From Astragalus membranaceus (Eukaryota; Streptophyta; Magnoliopsida; Fabales; Fabaceae), in assembly GCA_039519185.1 (NCBI GenBank), contig CM076854.1, forward strand, positions 173,941,144 to 174,005,143: a stretch of 64,000 nt of DNA, written 5' to 3'. Below the pieces are notes generated by a model, which ran no database searches, was not told the origin of the DNA, and worked only from the letters and a program-made list of their open reading frames with translations. Positions within the stretch are counted from its first letter, which is position 1. Every line of letters begins with the position of its first letter. This document shows, piece by piece, positions 46,742-58,906 of this stretch. Made by a program: the position numbers and the translations under genes.

Positions 46742-49700
46742 TTTGTTCGCCGCTTCTACTTGCCCGTTGGTTTGAGGGTGTTCCACCGAAGTGAAGCGGT
46801 GCTTGATTTTTAGGTCAGACATCAGCTTTCTGAAACCCGTGTTAGTAAATTGAGTTCCATTGTCTGTTACCACTACCTCGGGGATCCCGAACCTGCTCAT
46901 GATGCTTTTTTAAAAAAACTTGATGCAGTTTCTTAGAGTGATGGTAGCCAGGGGTTCTGCTTCTATCCATTTGCTGAAATAATCGACTGCGACGATTAAG
47001 TACTTGATCTGGCCTGGAGCTGTCGAGAATGTCCCCAGAAGGTCTATCCCCCACCATGCAAACGGCCATGTGGAGGACAGGCTTGTTAGATCGGTTGGAG
47101 GAGCTATGTGGATGTTGGCGTGAATTTGACATTTTTTGCATTTATTTACATAGGCACTAGCATCAACTGCCATGGTCGGCCAGTAATATCCGGCGCGGAG
47201 AGCCTTCCGAGCAAAATAACGAGCTCCAAGATGTTGACCGCAGATTCCCTCATGAATTTCTGCTAAGACATAAGCTGCTTCCTCTCCCTCGATGCATTTT
47301 AACAATGGGGAAGAGAGACTTCTTTTGTACAACGTTCCATCAATTACTGAATAGGCAGAAGGTTCCCTCCTGATGATTTTAGCGTCGTTTGCGTCCGGGC
47401 GTTCTACCCCTGCTACGATGTACTCTAAGATCGGGACGATCCAACTGTGAGTTTTTTCAATTATGCAAATGGTCGAGGCAAACTCATGGTCGAGGGATAC
47501 ACTGGGTTTGCGGAGCATTTCTTGGATAAACATTCTGTGATTTCTAGGAGCTTTAGTGCTTGTGAGCTTGGCGAGGATATCAGCTCTTTGGTTCTCCGTT
47601 CTTGGCACGTGTTTCACTTCACTTGTTTCAAACTGAGCTAACAACGCCCGTACCCGAAGCAGGTATTTCTGTAGGATCGGTTCTTTGGTCTCGTATTGGT
47701 TGCCGATTTGGGAGACTACCAATAGAGAATCGGTGTACAGATTTACCCGAGGGACTCGGAGGTGAATTTCCAGGCGCAGACCGGCGATGCAAGCCTCGTA
47801 TTCCGCTTGGTCATTCGAGGTCGGGAAACTGAAAGTTAGAGAAACTTCAATGACGATGTCGTTCGGACTCTCTAACATGATACCAGCGCCACTTCCTTTT
47901 GGGTTAGAGGATCCATCGACATGTAGGATCCAGGTATCGTTTTCGATGTTTGCTAGTGTCATTTCGGCCACGAAGTCCGCCGGGACTTGTGCTTTCATAG
48001 CCGTTCGGGATTCGTATTTGATTCTGAACTCTGATAGTTCTATTGCCCACTTGATCATTCTTCCCGCGAGATCGGGCCTATGCAGTATTTGCCTGATGGG
48101 GTAATTAGTCCGCACGACCACTTGGTGAGCGACGGAGTAAGGTCGAAAACGACGAGCTGCGATGATGAGAACCAGAGCGATCTTTTCGACCTTCTGGTAG
48201 CAGCTCTCTGATCTGTGTAGAGCTTTGCTCGCAAAGTAGACTGGGCTCTGTCCGGTTTTGAACTCTCGCACAAGAACGGCACCTAAGGCTTCCTCTGAGA
48301 TTGCTAGATATAAATATAGAATTTCACCTTCGCTCGGTCTAGTCAAGATCGGAGGTTCGGAAAGGACCTTCTTGAGTTGGTTTAAGGCCTCATCTTGTCC
48401 GGAAGTCCATTTGAAATCCTCTTCCTCTTTTTTAAGTAGTTTGAACAGGGGAAGAGATTTGAACGTCGCGTTTGATATGAAACGCGATAAGGCTACGATC
48501 ATGCCGTTAAGCTTCTGGACTTCTTTCTTGGTTGTTGGAGTTCGCATTTCTGTCACGGATCGACATTTGTCAGGGTTTGCTTCGATTCCCCTTTCCGTTA
48601 GGTAAAAACCGTGGAATTTGCCAGCTCGAACTCCAAAGGTGCACTTATCTGGGTTTAATCTCATATTATTTTTCTGGACTTCGGAGAAGATCACTCTAAG
48701 GTCGCTAACGTGCTTGTTATCGTCCCCACTCTTGGCGATCATGTCGTCGAGGTAGACTTCAACACTCTTGCCGATTTGTTTTTGGAATACTTTGTTCATC
48801 ATTCTTTGGTCGGTCATGAAAGCAGTTTTTTCTTGGTCAGGGGGGAACATGGCGATCTGGTTATACCCGAAATATGCATCCATGAAAGACAATAACTGAA
48901 AGCCTGAAGCGTTGTCTACGAGTCGATCAATGCTGGGGACAGGGAAAACGTCTTTTGGGCAGGCTTTATTAAGATCGGTGTAATCCACGCACATGTGCCA
49001 TTTTCCGTTGCTCTTCCTCACCAGCACCGGATTTGATAACCAGGTTGTGTATTTGACTTCAGAAATGAAGTTCACTTTTATGAGGTCGTCGACGGTTTTT
49101 GCAGCGAAAACAGCTTTCTCGCTTCTTTGAGCCCGCTTTCTTTGGGTGACCCACTTGGCTTCCAGGTTAACTGCGAGCTGGTGGCAAGCGATTTCAGGAG
49201 AAATCCCGGGCATGTCCTCTGCCGACCAGGCGAAGATGTCTGCATGGTCTTTGAGACATTGGGTTAAATCAATTTTGACCTCTTCTGATAGATCAGCCCC
49301 GATTTTGATAGTTCTCGTGGGATATTCGCCGAGTTGTACCTCGACGAACTCTCCATCAGGTTGAGGCCTTTTCATTCTTCGTTTGAGCTCTTTTGTTAGC
49401 CCGTTATCATCTTCATCCTCTGTACTCTCTGGATCGTACCTTGCATCTAAGTCTGCTGCCTTTACTTTGGTAGGTCGAACTTTATTTCTTTTGGGAGTAG
49501 TATTTTCTGGAGGGGGAACCCCTTCCTTCTCCAAAGCTTTTTGCTCGGTTTTGGTCCATAAGAAGAAACATCTGGAATCAGATTACATCTATAGAGAGTG
49601 TGGAATTTCATCTTTAGGTGTATGGTGGACGTCACTGCTCCGAGCCTACCTAAAGTTGGTCTTCCAATGATACCGTTGTAGATAGATTCGCAAGATAGGA

Positions 49701-49846
49701 TAAGGAACTTGGTTTTGATGGTTCTCACCATTGGCTCAGTTTCGTAGGAAACCATTAATTCGAAATGGCCCAGTGGTTTGGTCCGGGATCCGTTAAATCC
49801 GGATAGGGCCGTTCCTCTGTACGGAGTGAGCTCCTCTCTGTCGATC
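46742..49846 (-). pseudogene. Tat element pol: protease end, reverse transcriptase, two RNase H, integrase N-part
   Basis: Minus-strand order: protease remainder (ELTPYRGTALSGF, then YNGIIGRPTLGRLGAV), a shift near 49570, reverse transcriptase (NGKWHMCVDYTDLNKACPKD, FMDAYFGYNQI, catalytic VYLDDMIAKS), first RNase H region (YFASKALHRSE), second RNase H (WILHVDGSSNPKGSGAGIML, then LYTDSLLVV), and integrase with zinc finger HEGICGQHLG...CKKCQ, WWGIDLLG, VVTDNGTQF and HPQTNGQVEAANK. Between AFMTDQ and RMMNKVF about 19-20 residues of reverse transcriptase (the block usually containing MPFGL) are missing in frame. A TAA at 46910-46912 stops the frame. The second RNase H marks the Tat lineage. Confidence 0.93.
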
Positions 49847-50368
49847 CCCATTGTCATACCCTAATTTTGTCCGGCTAATTGAAAAATCCAAAAAATGTTA
49901 TTTATTTTCGTCGCTTTAATCGTGCGCGTGTCTTTAACGCCCAACGTGTGACATTTATTTCGATACTCGTTTTTGTTGATATTGCTCTATCTTCATAAAA
50001 TAGAAAAAATATAAATAAAATGTAATATAAAATTAGACAAAAGCAGAATAGCCAAAATCCCTTTTATTACATAACCAGGTCCTTTTACACATATGAACAA
50101 AAACCAAAAAAAGCAAATAGTACAAAAATTTAAAATAAAATTCAAAAAAGAAAGGAAGAGGGCGCAGGCTGCTGGTGCTGGTCCTTTTGTTTTTGATGTT
50201 GTCATTCCTCGTCCTTTCCTTTGACTGTCCTTCCCCAGCACCCACTACCAGCGCTCCATGCCAGCTGTTGTCCTTTTCAAATGGCTGTCCTTGGCCAGCC
50301 AGCTGCTGTCCTTGGTCATTTCTCCAATTGTTGCCCTTTGATTCCTCACCTCCATCACACCAATTGGC

Positions 50369-50377
50369 CTATAAATA
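50369..50377 (+). promoter_or_regulatory. TATA box of the solo LTR
   Basis: CTATAAATA lies about 520 bp into the LTR; the C-rich region and structured modules come after it and would be transcribed. Confidence 0.6.
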
Positions 50378-51469
50378 TGCACAGTAACAGTCACATAAAG
50401 GGGGGAAATACACGGATACACAGAAAACACACCCACACACACAGTCAAAAAAGAAACAAAAAAAAGCAAAAAAGAGGAAGAACAAAATCGAAAGGGACGA
50501 AAAAACCCACCACCATCATCTCCACCATACATCATCATCCCTCTCGGCCTACCCTACTATCCCTCACCTCCACGATTTTTCCTCTTCCATCACAACAACA
50601 ATCCTCCGGCCCTCGTGACCATACCATACAACCACCAAAACCGTCACCATCACCACACTGACAACCACCACAACACCACCGTGAGCCACCACCACACCAC
50701 TGTGAACCACCCCACAACAACCTCACCGTCACCACTGTCCCCTTCGCCCAAAAAAAAAACTCCACAGAACCACCGTACACCGCCACGAACTCCACCATAA
50801 CCACCGTCAACACCGCCCCGTAAGCACCTGGCCGCGAACCACTACCAAAAACCATCAAATTCAGAAATTAGAAATGAAAAATAGATGAGGGAAGCAAAAC
50901 CGTAAAAAGAATGAGACGGAACACACCTCTCTCACCTCGCGAGCCACAACCGCCGTGAAATGCTCGCCGTCGTCCGGTCGTCTTCTCCGGCGAGCATCGC
51001 ATCACCACCATCCCTCTCCCCATCGTTCTCACGGTCACCGTCCCGGTCTCAAGCTCAGACCACCACGCTTCCCCCTTTCGCGTCGCCGTATGCTACGTTG
51101 TCACCGCCGCAGGTGACCGGAGATTGTCCGGCGTGACCTTATTCCTTCATCGCACCACCCTCCCTTCCCTCTCGTTTATTCTCTCACTCGTTTACCGTAC
51201 CATCTCTCTCCCTCACCGCAGATCGCTTCTCTCCCTCCTCAAGCTCTCTCTCTCTCTGTGTGCGGTGCTGAGTTAAGGAGAGTTTGGTATTAGGGTTTTA
51301 ATTTGGCATTCGAAATATATACCCCCCTCCTTCAATTTATTTATTTTATTTTATTTTTTTCTAATTCAGTTCACTAACTGCACCCCCAGTTTCAAGAATA
51401 CAACCCCCCTTTGCTGATGATTACACTCTTCTTTTATTTTTACAATCCACCTAGTTATTTCATTTTTTT

Positions 51470-52232
51470 AGGAAACTAAGTCGACCGTACGGTCGGGTTA
51501 GTCATCGTTTTAGGAAGAATAAGCCGTATGGCTTAAGAATCCTAAAATACCTTTTAAAAATGAATAATGTCAAAATACAAGTACCCAAATTGTTTTCTTC
51601 CAAAAATCAAAAACGATTATTTTCAAAAATAGGGGATTAAGTCGGCTGTACGGCCGGGTTAGTCATCGTTTTAGAACGAATGAACTGTACGAATCAAAAG
51701 TTCTAAAACCCCTAAATAAAAAAAACACAAACCAACAAAACCTTTTTATACCCTAGAACTACGTAGCCTTTGATTCTCTACCAGGAGATACGTAGGAGCA
51801 GGGTCACGCCCCTGTCAAGCGCAAAAATAAACAAGTTCCATTACCTTTCTTTCTTAATTCATTTTTTTTTACAAAAAACCACAAAATATAAATAGGGGAC
51901 TAAGTCGACTGTACAGTCGAGTTAGTCTGCTTTTTAGGTCACTAATGAACCGTTACGGATCATGTCCTTAAATCCCTATTTAAAATAAACAATTTCTAAA
52001 TTAAAAAAATATACAAACGCATCTCTTTCATTTCAAAAATCAAAAATCTTATTTTCAAAGTAGGGGATTAAGTCGGTCGTACGGCCGGGTTAGTCATCGT
52101 TGTAGGATAAGTGAATTGTGGTCCTTCAGAGCCCCAGCGCTCCTTCAGCCCTCAGCGGCCCTTCAGAGCCCCAGCGCTCCTTCAGACCCCCAGTGGTCCT
52201 TCAACACAGATCACACAGTCCTAAAACCCCTA
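51470..52232 (+). other. Four tandem copies of the structured LTR module
   Basis: Copies are near 51470-51555, 51630-51712, 51893-51978 and 52061-52232. Palindrome cores read CGACCGTACGGTCG, CGGCTGTACGGCCG, CGACTGTACAGTCG and CGGTCGTACGGCCG. In copy 2 the second stem is GTTTTAGAAC with GTTCTAAAAC, against GTTTTAGGAT with ATCCTAAAAC in the LARD: two pairs changed on both sides. Copies 1-2 and 3-4, each with a following CTACGTAG block (about 51756-51822 and 52264-52340), form a tandem duplication of about 0.42 kb. Confidence 0.6.
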
Positions 52233-52644
52233 TATTAAAAAACACCAACCAACAAACATTTTCTAATCAAAGAACTACGTAGCTTTGATTTCTCCATCGC
52301 ACCTGGAGATACGTAGGAGCGGGGGCCCACTCCTGTCAAGCACAAAAAACTAAAATTTTTATTAAGTCTTTTTCTTTCAATAAAAGGGTAAAAATTAACA
52401 TTTTCAAAATTAATATTCTTTCCTACAACTAGTTAGCAGGTAACCTTCATTAGGAAGGATGTCGTGGGGTGCTAATACCTTCCCCACACATAACCGACTC
52501 CCGATCCCTTATCTGGTCTCAAGGACCCTTATCCATTCCAAAAGGGATTTTTCGATGTTTGCCCTAAAAATTAAACGTTGGTGGCGGCTTCATTTTTGAA
52601 CCTTCGAGGAATCCTCACCCGGATTTTTCGGTCGCTACACCCAT

Positions 52645-54594
52645 CATGTCAAGGAGATCGACAAAGAGGATGTCCGATGAGCTCCCTTGGTCTACCAAGA
52701 TTCTTCTCACTTCTTTGTTTGCTATGTCTGCCAAGATTATGAGGGGTACGTGCTTGTTGGGTTTCCCATCCATAAGATCTTCATCACTAAAAGATAGTGG
52801 AGGTCGGTTTGTAGTGGTTGGTGTTGCTGAGGTTGAAGCCACACTTAATAATTCTTTCCACTTTCGCTTCATTGTTTTCCCGGACTCCTCGTGCTCGAAA
52901 CCTCCTGTGATCATCATCATTACCGAGTGACCTTTCGATTTTCTAATATCTTGTTCTTCGTCATCATAGTCGGATTTTTTCTTACCCCTGACTCTTGGCT
53001 CTTCCTCTCTTTCCTCTTTAACCTCGCTGGTAGTTGCTCCGGGCCCTTTCACATAACTGGACAGTTTTCCCTGCTTGATTAAGTCTTCAATGTCATCATT
53101 CAAAGCATCTTTAACCTCGCCGGTAGTTGCTCCTGCAGTACTTGTTAGATCGTTGCCCAGATCGGTGAGGTAGAGGTCTGGGGGTTTTAACGTCTCTGAA
53201 CTCGACGTTCCAACATTCCCCCAAAAGTTGGGCGTTGGAGACTTTGAGTTCAGTGTATACCTGGTGACGATTCCGAGGTCGGGGATCCCTATTACCTCGG
53301 TTATCATTTCCTCGGTTATCGTTTTCGTTGTAGGGTTTTGATGGTCTGGCCTGTGATGATCGTTTTCCGATCTTGGCACTTTCCTCTTCATTGATGAAAC
53401 ATTGGGATAGCTGGAGGAATTCCTGCAAAGTACTAGGTTCCCAACTGTTGACGTGTCTTTTGAACAGGCTTCCATTAAGTAGGCCCTGCGCCATGAAGAA
53501 AATTCGGAAAGCGTCGTCCAGTTGTCGAACTTGAAAAGCTTTGTTGTTGAATATCTCTATGTATTCTCTGAGGGGCTTGTCCTCCCCTTGGATAGCGGAT
53601 ATCAATACGGTTTTGTTTTTGGGTTTACTTTTGGAATGGGCAAAGCGAACTGAAAAGAGCTTTGCCAATTGGTCCCAAGAGGAGATGGTGTTCGCTCTTA
53701 AGGCCCGGAACCATTCCGATGCTACTTTGTCTAGTGTTAACGGGAAGTTCGACATTTCATCTCCATGGGTACATTCCGGTATTGTATGCTTGTGTCGAAT
53801 TGATCAAGGTGCCTATCCGGATCGCCCGTTCCATCATACGTTTTCAGACCTTCGGGTGGTTTTTCGAGATACCTCGGAACTCGGTAGCTATTGATTATTG
53901 TCGTGAATGGGCCCTTCCGCTTAGTTAGCAGTGCCCGAGGTTGTGACTGATGCCGGTGATGACGGTCGGGATGCCCGTAGTGTCGAGGTTGTTCCTCCTT
54001 TGGGGTACCCTCCCGACTTCTTGAACGTCGTCTTGGTGATGATGAGGCTAAAAACGAACGAGGTTGGGGGGAGTTGTCTAAATCTTCGAGATCATCATAT
54101 TGTCGAGCCGGAGGAGAACGGGAACCATTTCCTTTTTGTCGGCGAGGGGGAGAATGATGATAGTGCCTTCTCCTGGGTGGAGATCGGTGTCTCCTTCGAG
54201 CTGGATTTCTCCTTTCAGGGGAGTCCGGCCCGGGTGATTCCCGGTCCAGGATGTCCCGTGCCTGGAGCTTTGCTACCTCGGCCTCAAGGCCAGTGAAGCG
54301 GTAGCTTCTTTCTTGGTTTACTACTTCCAGTTGGGTCAACAGTTGGACGAGCTGTTGAACAACATCGGTCAGGACCGAAAGTAATGGAGGGGGAGGTGGT
54401 AGACTATTCCTGTCTGAGCTCATCTGGACCCGGACAAGGTTTGGATTGGGGGATTGCACCCGAGCTTGGGTGGAATTTGGAAGGTCTTGAATATGGCCTT
54501 CCAGAGTCTGTTGAGGTTCGAACTCGGGTATAACCGGTTCTATCACGGGTCCGACCACGAGACTGGCCGGTCTTGAACGGAGTTTAGGTGTCAT
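52645..54594 (-). pseudogene. Tat element gag and protease start
   Basis: ATG at 54594 (MTPKLRSRPASLVVGP). A long Arg/Ser/Pro-rich region (RRRHRSPPRRRHYHHSPPRR) leads to the capsid-like part (YDGTGDPDRHLDQF, then ASEWFRALRANTISSWDQL, then KPLREYIEIFNNKAFQVR). Frames shift near 53745 and near 53220. After IEDLIKQGKLSSYV the protease active site VDQGSSSDILF follows near 52690, where the solo LTR interrupts. I see no intact CCHC knuckle. Gag would form particles; here it is broken. Confidence 0.9.
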
Positions 54595-54635
54595 TTGTGG
54601 ATCAAGGCATGGGGAGAGGAACTAGAGTATTGATC

Positions 54636-54653
54636 CTCCCACTGTGGTCGCCA
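54636..54653 (-). other. Primer binding site of the Tat element
   Basis: On the minus strand TGGCGACCACAGTGGGAG begins 6 nt after the 5' LTR end (54660). gag starts about 40 nt further on. It shares TGGCGAC with the LARD primer site. Confidence 0.65.
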
Positions 54654-54659
54654 AGGTTC

Positions 54660-55005
54660 TGTACCGTACTTCCGACCTTAACGAGTTGTCCGAAGTAGTT
54701 GGTAGATGTCGTACTTGATCAGTGATGTTCGATCTTGAGATGACGGTGTTGTACCAACAAGAATACTCCGACGCTCAAGTCAGTATTTTAATGAATCAAT
54801 GTTGGTTGAAGAAATTGCCTTTTTTTCTAATGATCATTGAATGTGGTATTTATAGAGTTTGAGTGAAGTTTGCTTTGATGATCCTGAACCATCAGATCTT
54901 GCAGAGGTATCTGAACCGTTGATTGATTGGGTTAGATTTTCTGGATATGGGCTGCTTGGTTAATGGGCCTTGCAGGGGGTGTAAATATCAGTGATACCAT
55001 TACCG
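54660..55005 (-). repeat. Tat element 5' LTR (346 bp)
   Basis: Matches 25732-26076 with scattered substitutions, more diverged than the LARD LTR pair, which fits its being the older host of the insertions. Confidence 0.88.
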
Positions 55006-55710
55006 TAAGATAATTGATGGTGACAAGATAGCAAATTCCTCATTTCCTTCTCTTTGATCTGGAATTTGACTACTTGAGAATGAACGTATATATCATGACT
55101 AAATTATATGGATAACATTAGATTTGATGGTTATGAATAACATTAATTTTTTCGTTGTCATATTGCCCCTAAACATGTGGTCTTCCAAGTGACATGTCTG
55201 TCTCAACCAAATGTGACACATCAACATCTGTGGTGCAAAAAAGTGTCATGTAAGTATAAGAGACGAAGTTAATAAACTTGGTTAACACCAAGGACTAAAG
55301 TGAGTAAGCCGACTAACATATTTAAAACTTAAGGATTTGTAGTAGTTTCATTTAGGTCGGATACCAAAATGACAATTCGACACTTTTAGAGAACAAAATG
55401 GTTTATCTATCCTTTTTAGAGACCTGTTGTACCGTAATATTTGTAAACAAAGTTTATGTTGCTCAACTATGTCCTTACCTTTTCTTTCGGGATAAAATGA
55501 GAAAGTTTATAACAAATAGTAGAGAACAATTGCAAGCAGGCAATACAAAATATTTCCCAGCGATCATCAATTACACATTATAGAATTCCCATTATTTTCA
55601 ATTGGAAAGAACAATACAACAATTATGCAGAGTAGTATAGGTTTTGTAAATTACTATACAGTCTAAAAATGTTTATCAAATACTATTGATATATATTTTA
55701 TTTAAAAAAA
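55006..55710. other. Right flank of the Tat element, non-coding
   Basis: AT-rich sequence without a supported gene or repeat. The open frame at 55398-55583 has no recognisable domain. Confidence 0.5.
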
Positions 55711-56509
55711 TCATTCTATTTAATTAGTGTTGCGTAAACTGCGGGCTAGCTCGAAAAACTCGAATCCTGTATGGGACTAGGCTTGGGCCACAAGGGTTGA
55801 ACCCGAATTTCAAGCTGGGTTTTTTGGTCCGGACCATAAAAGCTCGAGTTTGATGCGGACCGGGTAGCCTGTTAATTTTACCAGCTCTAGTAGAGACGAC
55901 CATTGATGGATGGAAGTTGATGCATGAGCTAACGATATTGGTCTAGTTCTCTCGCCTCACTAGATAGACATATCAGTGGAAGTGAGGCAAGACGTCAACA
56001 TCTACCTAGTAGTTGAACTTATTTTTATTTAATTATAGGCTTAAATATCATTTTGGTCCCTGCAAATATTACAGCGAATATCCATTTTTGTCTCTGCAAA
56101 AATATTTTTTTTAAAAAAATAATCATTCTATTTTATTAGTATTGCGTATAATGCGGGCTATAGCTCGAAGCCCGTATAGGGCTAGGCTTGGGCCACAAAA
56201 GTTGAACCTGAATTTCAAGCTGGGCTTTTTGGTCCAGACCATAAAAGCTCGAGTCTGATGTGGACCGGGTAGCCTGTTTTACCAGCTCTAGGTAGAGACG
56301 ACCATGTTGATGCATGAGCTAACGATATTGGTTTGGTTCTCTCGCCTCACTAGATAGACATATCAGTAGAAGTGAGGTAAGGCGTCAACATCTACCTAGT
56401 AGTTGAACTTATTTTTATTTAATTATAGGCTTAAATATCATTTCGGTCCCTGCAATTAATATACCGAATATCCTTTTGGTTTCTGCAAAAATATTTTTTT
56501 TAAAAAGAT
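55711..56509. repeat. Tandem duplication, period 412 bp
   Basis: TCATTCTATT at 55711 recurs at 56123 and the units agree over about 390 bp, with small deletions in the second. Each unit contains GGGCTTTTTGGTCC-like and CTCGCCTCACTAGATAGACA words and ends in a Mutator-like terminus phrase (GGCTTAAATATCATTT, then GGTCCCTGCAA). Confidence 0.88.
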
Positions 56510-58906
56510 CATTGCAAAATGTTTTTTTATTCATTTTGGTCCATGATGCCATTTTTAAGCTAATATGTCATTTTTTGTTTTGATGAGGGACCAAATGAAT
56601 AAAAAACATTTTCGAATTTAGTTTTTTTTTAATATATTGCGTTTTCATTTACTATGGTGTATGTGAGAGGGTAAAAAGTCGTAGACTTCACTTTTATCGA
56701 TTGTAGATAAGAATGAATCAATTCTCTTTTGTCTGGATATTGCAGATTCAAATCAACTGCCTAAATTTTAAAGAAGGAAGGGGGATTGCATGTCAAGAAT
56801 TTAGAAGTATTCAATATATCGTTACTTGCTAAATGGAAATGGAGATCCCTAGTTGATACTAATGCAACTTGGAGGCCTATTTTAATGTACATGTATGTGA
56901 TTTAAGAGCTAGACACACATGTAGTGTTAATAGAAAGGTGGGCAAGAATGATTCTATTTGGTGGGGGGATTTAATTTTGTTAGGAGATGATTTGCATATG
57001 GAGAATAATTTTTTCATTAATCCGGTACACTGTACAATTGGGAATGATGACCAGACTTACTTTTGGAATCATAAATGGCTTGGTAGTTGTGTGTTGAGGT
57101 TGGTATTCCCTGATTTATATGCAATTTTTCAGCACAACATTCCCTGGTGGGTAGTATGGGTGTTTGGGAGGAGGGGAGGGGTGGCGTTGGATTTTGAGCT
57201 GGAATAGAGTTCTTAATGAATCAGAAGGTGTCAATGAAGTGTTATTGCGGGCTATTTTGAGAGATGTTCGTCTTTGCAAAACCACTACAGATAACTGGAA
57301 GTGGATTGAGAATAACATGAAAATGTTTTTAGTCAGTTCTTTTTATTCTAGTATTATGTCATCTTGTCAATATTATGATCAGGACACCTCGTTAAAGAAT
57401 TGTTTGGCAGGTCTCACTAGTGCAAATTTGACATTAAAAAGCACCATCTAACATTGGTTGTTTGAACACCCGATGATAAATGTGTGACCAGTGGCATTTT
57501 TGAAATTAAGAGCAAAAATTTAAGTTCACGTTAGACTTTTAGCATCGGGTCTTTTAACAGCCGATGCTAAATGTCGAAACCCATTTTAATCAATCCTTCG
57601 CACAAACACTAAGCCTCTACCCTTTCACGCACCATTTGCGAACTCTGCTAGGTTCAGAATCCTCTCCCTTCCTTCCCTCACACAAACACTCAATCATCTT
57701 CGCACATCGTCAAGCATCAATCATCTTCGTACATCGTCAAGCTAGGTTCAGAATCCATCGTCAAGCTAGGTTCAGAATCCATCTTCGCACATCGTCAAGC
57801 TAGGTTCAGAATCCATCTTCGCAAACGAAACATCAGTCATCTTCGCACATCATCAGGCATCTTCGCACATCGTTAAGCATCTGTTCAGATTCCATCTTTG
57901 AAATGCATTGTTCAAGCATCTTCGCTCTCTTTTTTGGCCTGGTGGTACGTTTTTTGCTCCATTCAGAGCTTCTTCTGATTTCATGTCTCTTTACCACTTC
58001 TTCTGATTTCTTCATCTTTCTTATGATTTCTTCATCATATTTGCAGCTGATTAGGTTTCATCTACTCTGCAATACACCAAGGTAACAAATCTCCTTTCGA
58101 TTTGTGAATGTTGGATAAACCCTAAGTATTTTTCTGTTGAATTTCATAACTTCATTGTTGGTTCCCTTCGATTTCATCCACTCTTCATCGTATCGGATTC
58201 TTTGCTTCTGGTTTTGCTTTGCGTGTATTGGATTTCATCCACTCTTCATCGTTATGTGTTGTCGCCTTGCTCATCGTCGATGTTGCCTTGCTCGCCGTCG
58301 CCTTGCTCGTTGTCGCTTGCTCGCTCGAAACCCTAAGTTTTCATCTTCGAATGGTTAGGGTTTTGGATCTGTTTCCATGGTAAAATTATCTGCTTCCACA
58401 CCACTGCAGTGCTTATGCACTTCCACAAGCCTACGCACAACTGATGCTAGATGAGCAATCAAGTATACATGACATGTATCCAGAAAGTAAGCTAGTTTAT
58501 CTCGTTTGAAGTTTTTTCTTTCTTCAAGTATGTAATTATTTGTACATGTGTCCTTGTTCGTGTTCTTATTATGTTTTTGGATTTGTAATAGATTTTGAAA
58601 TTGACATAGAAGGAAAGCGCTTCATGTGGCAGGTTATCTTACTCAATTCCCTTCAAAATGTTCTAATATTTATCATGATATATTTTAATGCACAATGCAA
58701 ATGTATACTTACTAAAACAAAGAATGTGTCTCATTTAGGGCATCTGCAAAGTTCCATACATAGACGAAAGACGGCTTTTAGCTGAAACCAGAGAACTCAA
58801 AAAGGGATTATCTGTAGGAATTACTCACTACACATATGAGAACATGAGTTGACACTGTTTTGTGAAGGTCCTTTTGAATCTTTGTTTTTGTTTTTTGTTT
58901 TTGTAG

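Larger units (their letters stand above)
49852..52639 (+). mobile_element. Solo LTR related to the LARD, 2788 bp, TSD CCCAT
   Basis: It begins TGTCATACCCTAATTTTG and ends GGTCGCTACA like the LARD LTRs and is flanked by CCCAT at 49847-49851 and 52640-52644. No second LTR or interior is present, so it is probably what unequal recombination left. Its 5' half (U3 and a C-rich tract, about 50480-51240) is unlike the LARD LTR, while its 3' part is similar but contains the module block twice. It cuts the protease of the Tat element between LLDMMG and DREELTPY. Confidence 0.9.
25732..55005 (-). mobile_element. Tat-lineage Ty3/gypsy retrotransposon, 29.3 kb with nested insertions
   Basis: LTRs of about 345 bp lie at 25732-26076 (3') and 54660-55005 (5'). 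Between them on the minus strand are gag, protease, reverse transcriptase, RNase H, a second RNase H and integrase; on the plus strand, between pol and the 3' LTR, is an antisense ORF. The second RNase H and the antisense ORF are known marks of the Tat lineage. Three insertions (27379-38794, 42287-46741, 49852-52639) account for about 18.7 kb, leaving about 10.6 kb of original element. Stops, frameshifts and an in-frame reverse transcriptase deletion show it is dead. No target duplication was recognised. Confidence 0.9.

Noticed and set aside
50221..50661. Pro/His/Thr-rich ORF in the solo LTR
   Set aside because: It follows the C-rich composition, spans the LTR promoter and has no recognisable domain.
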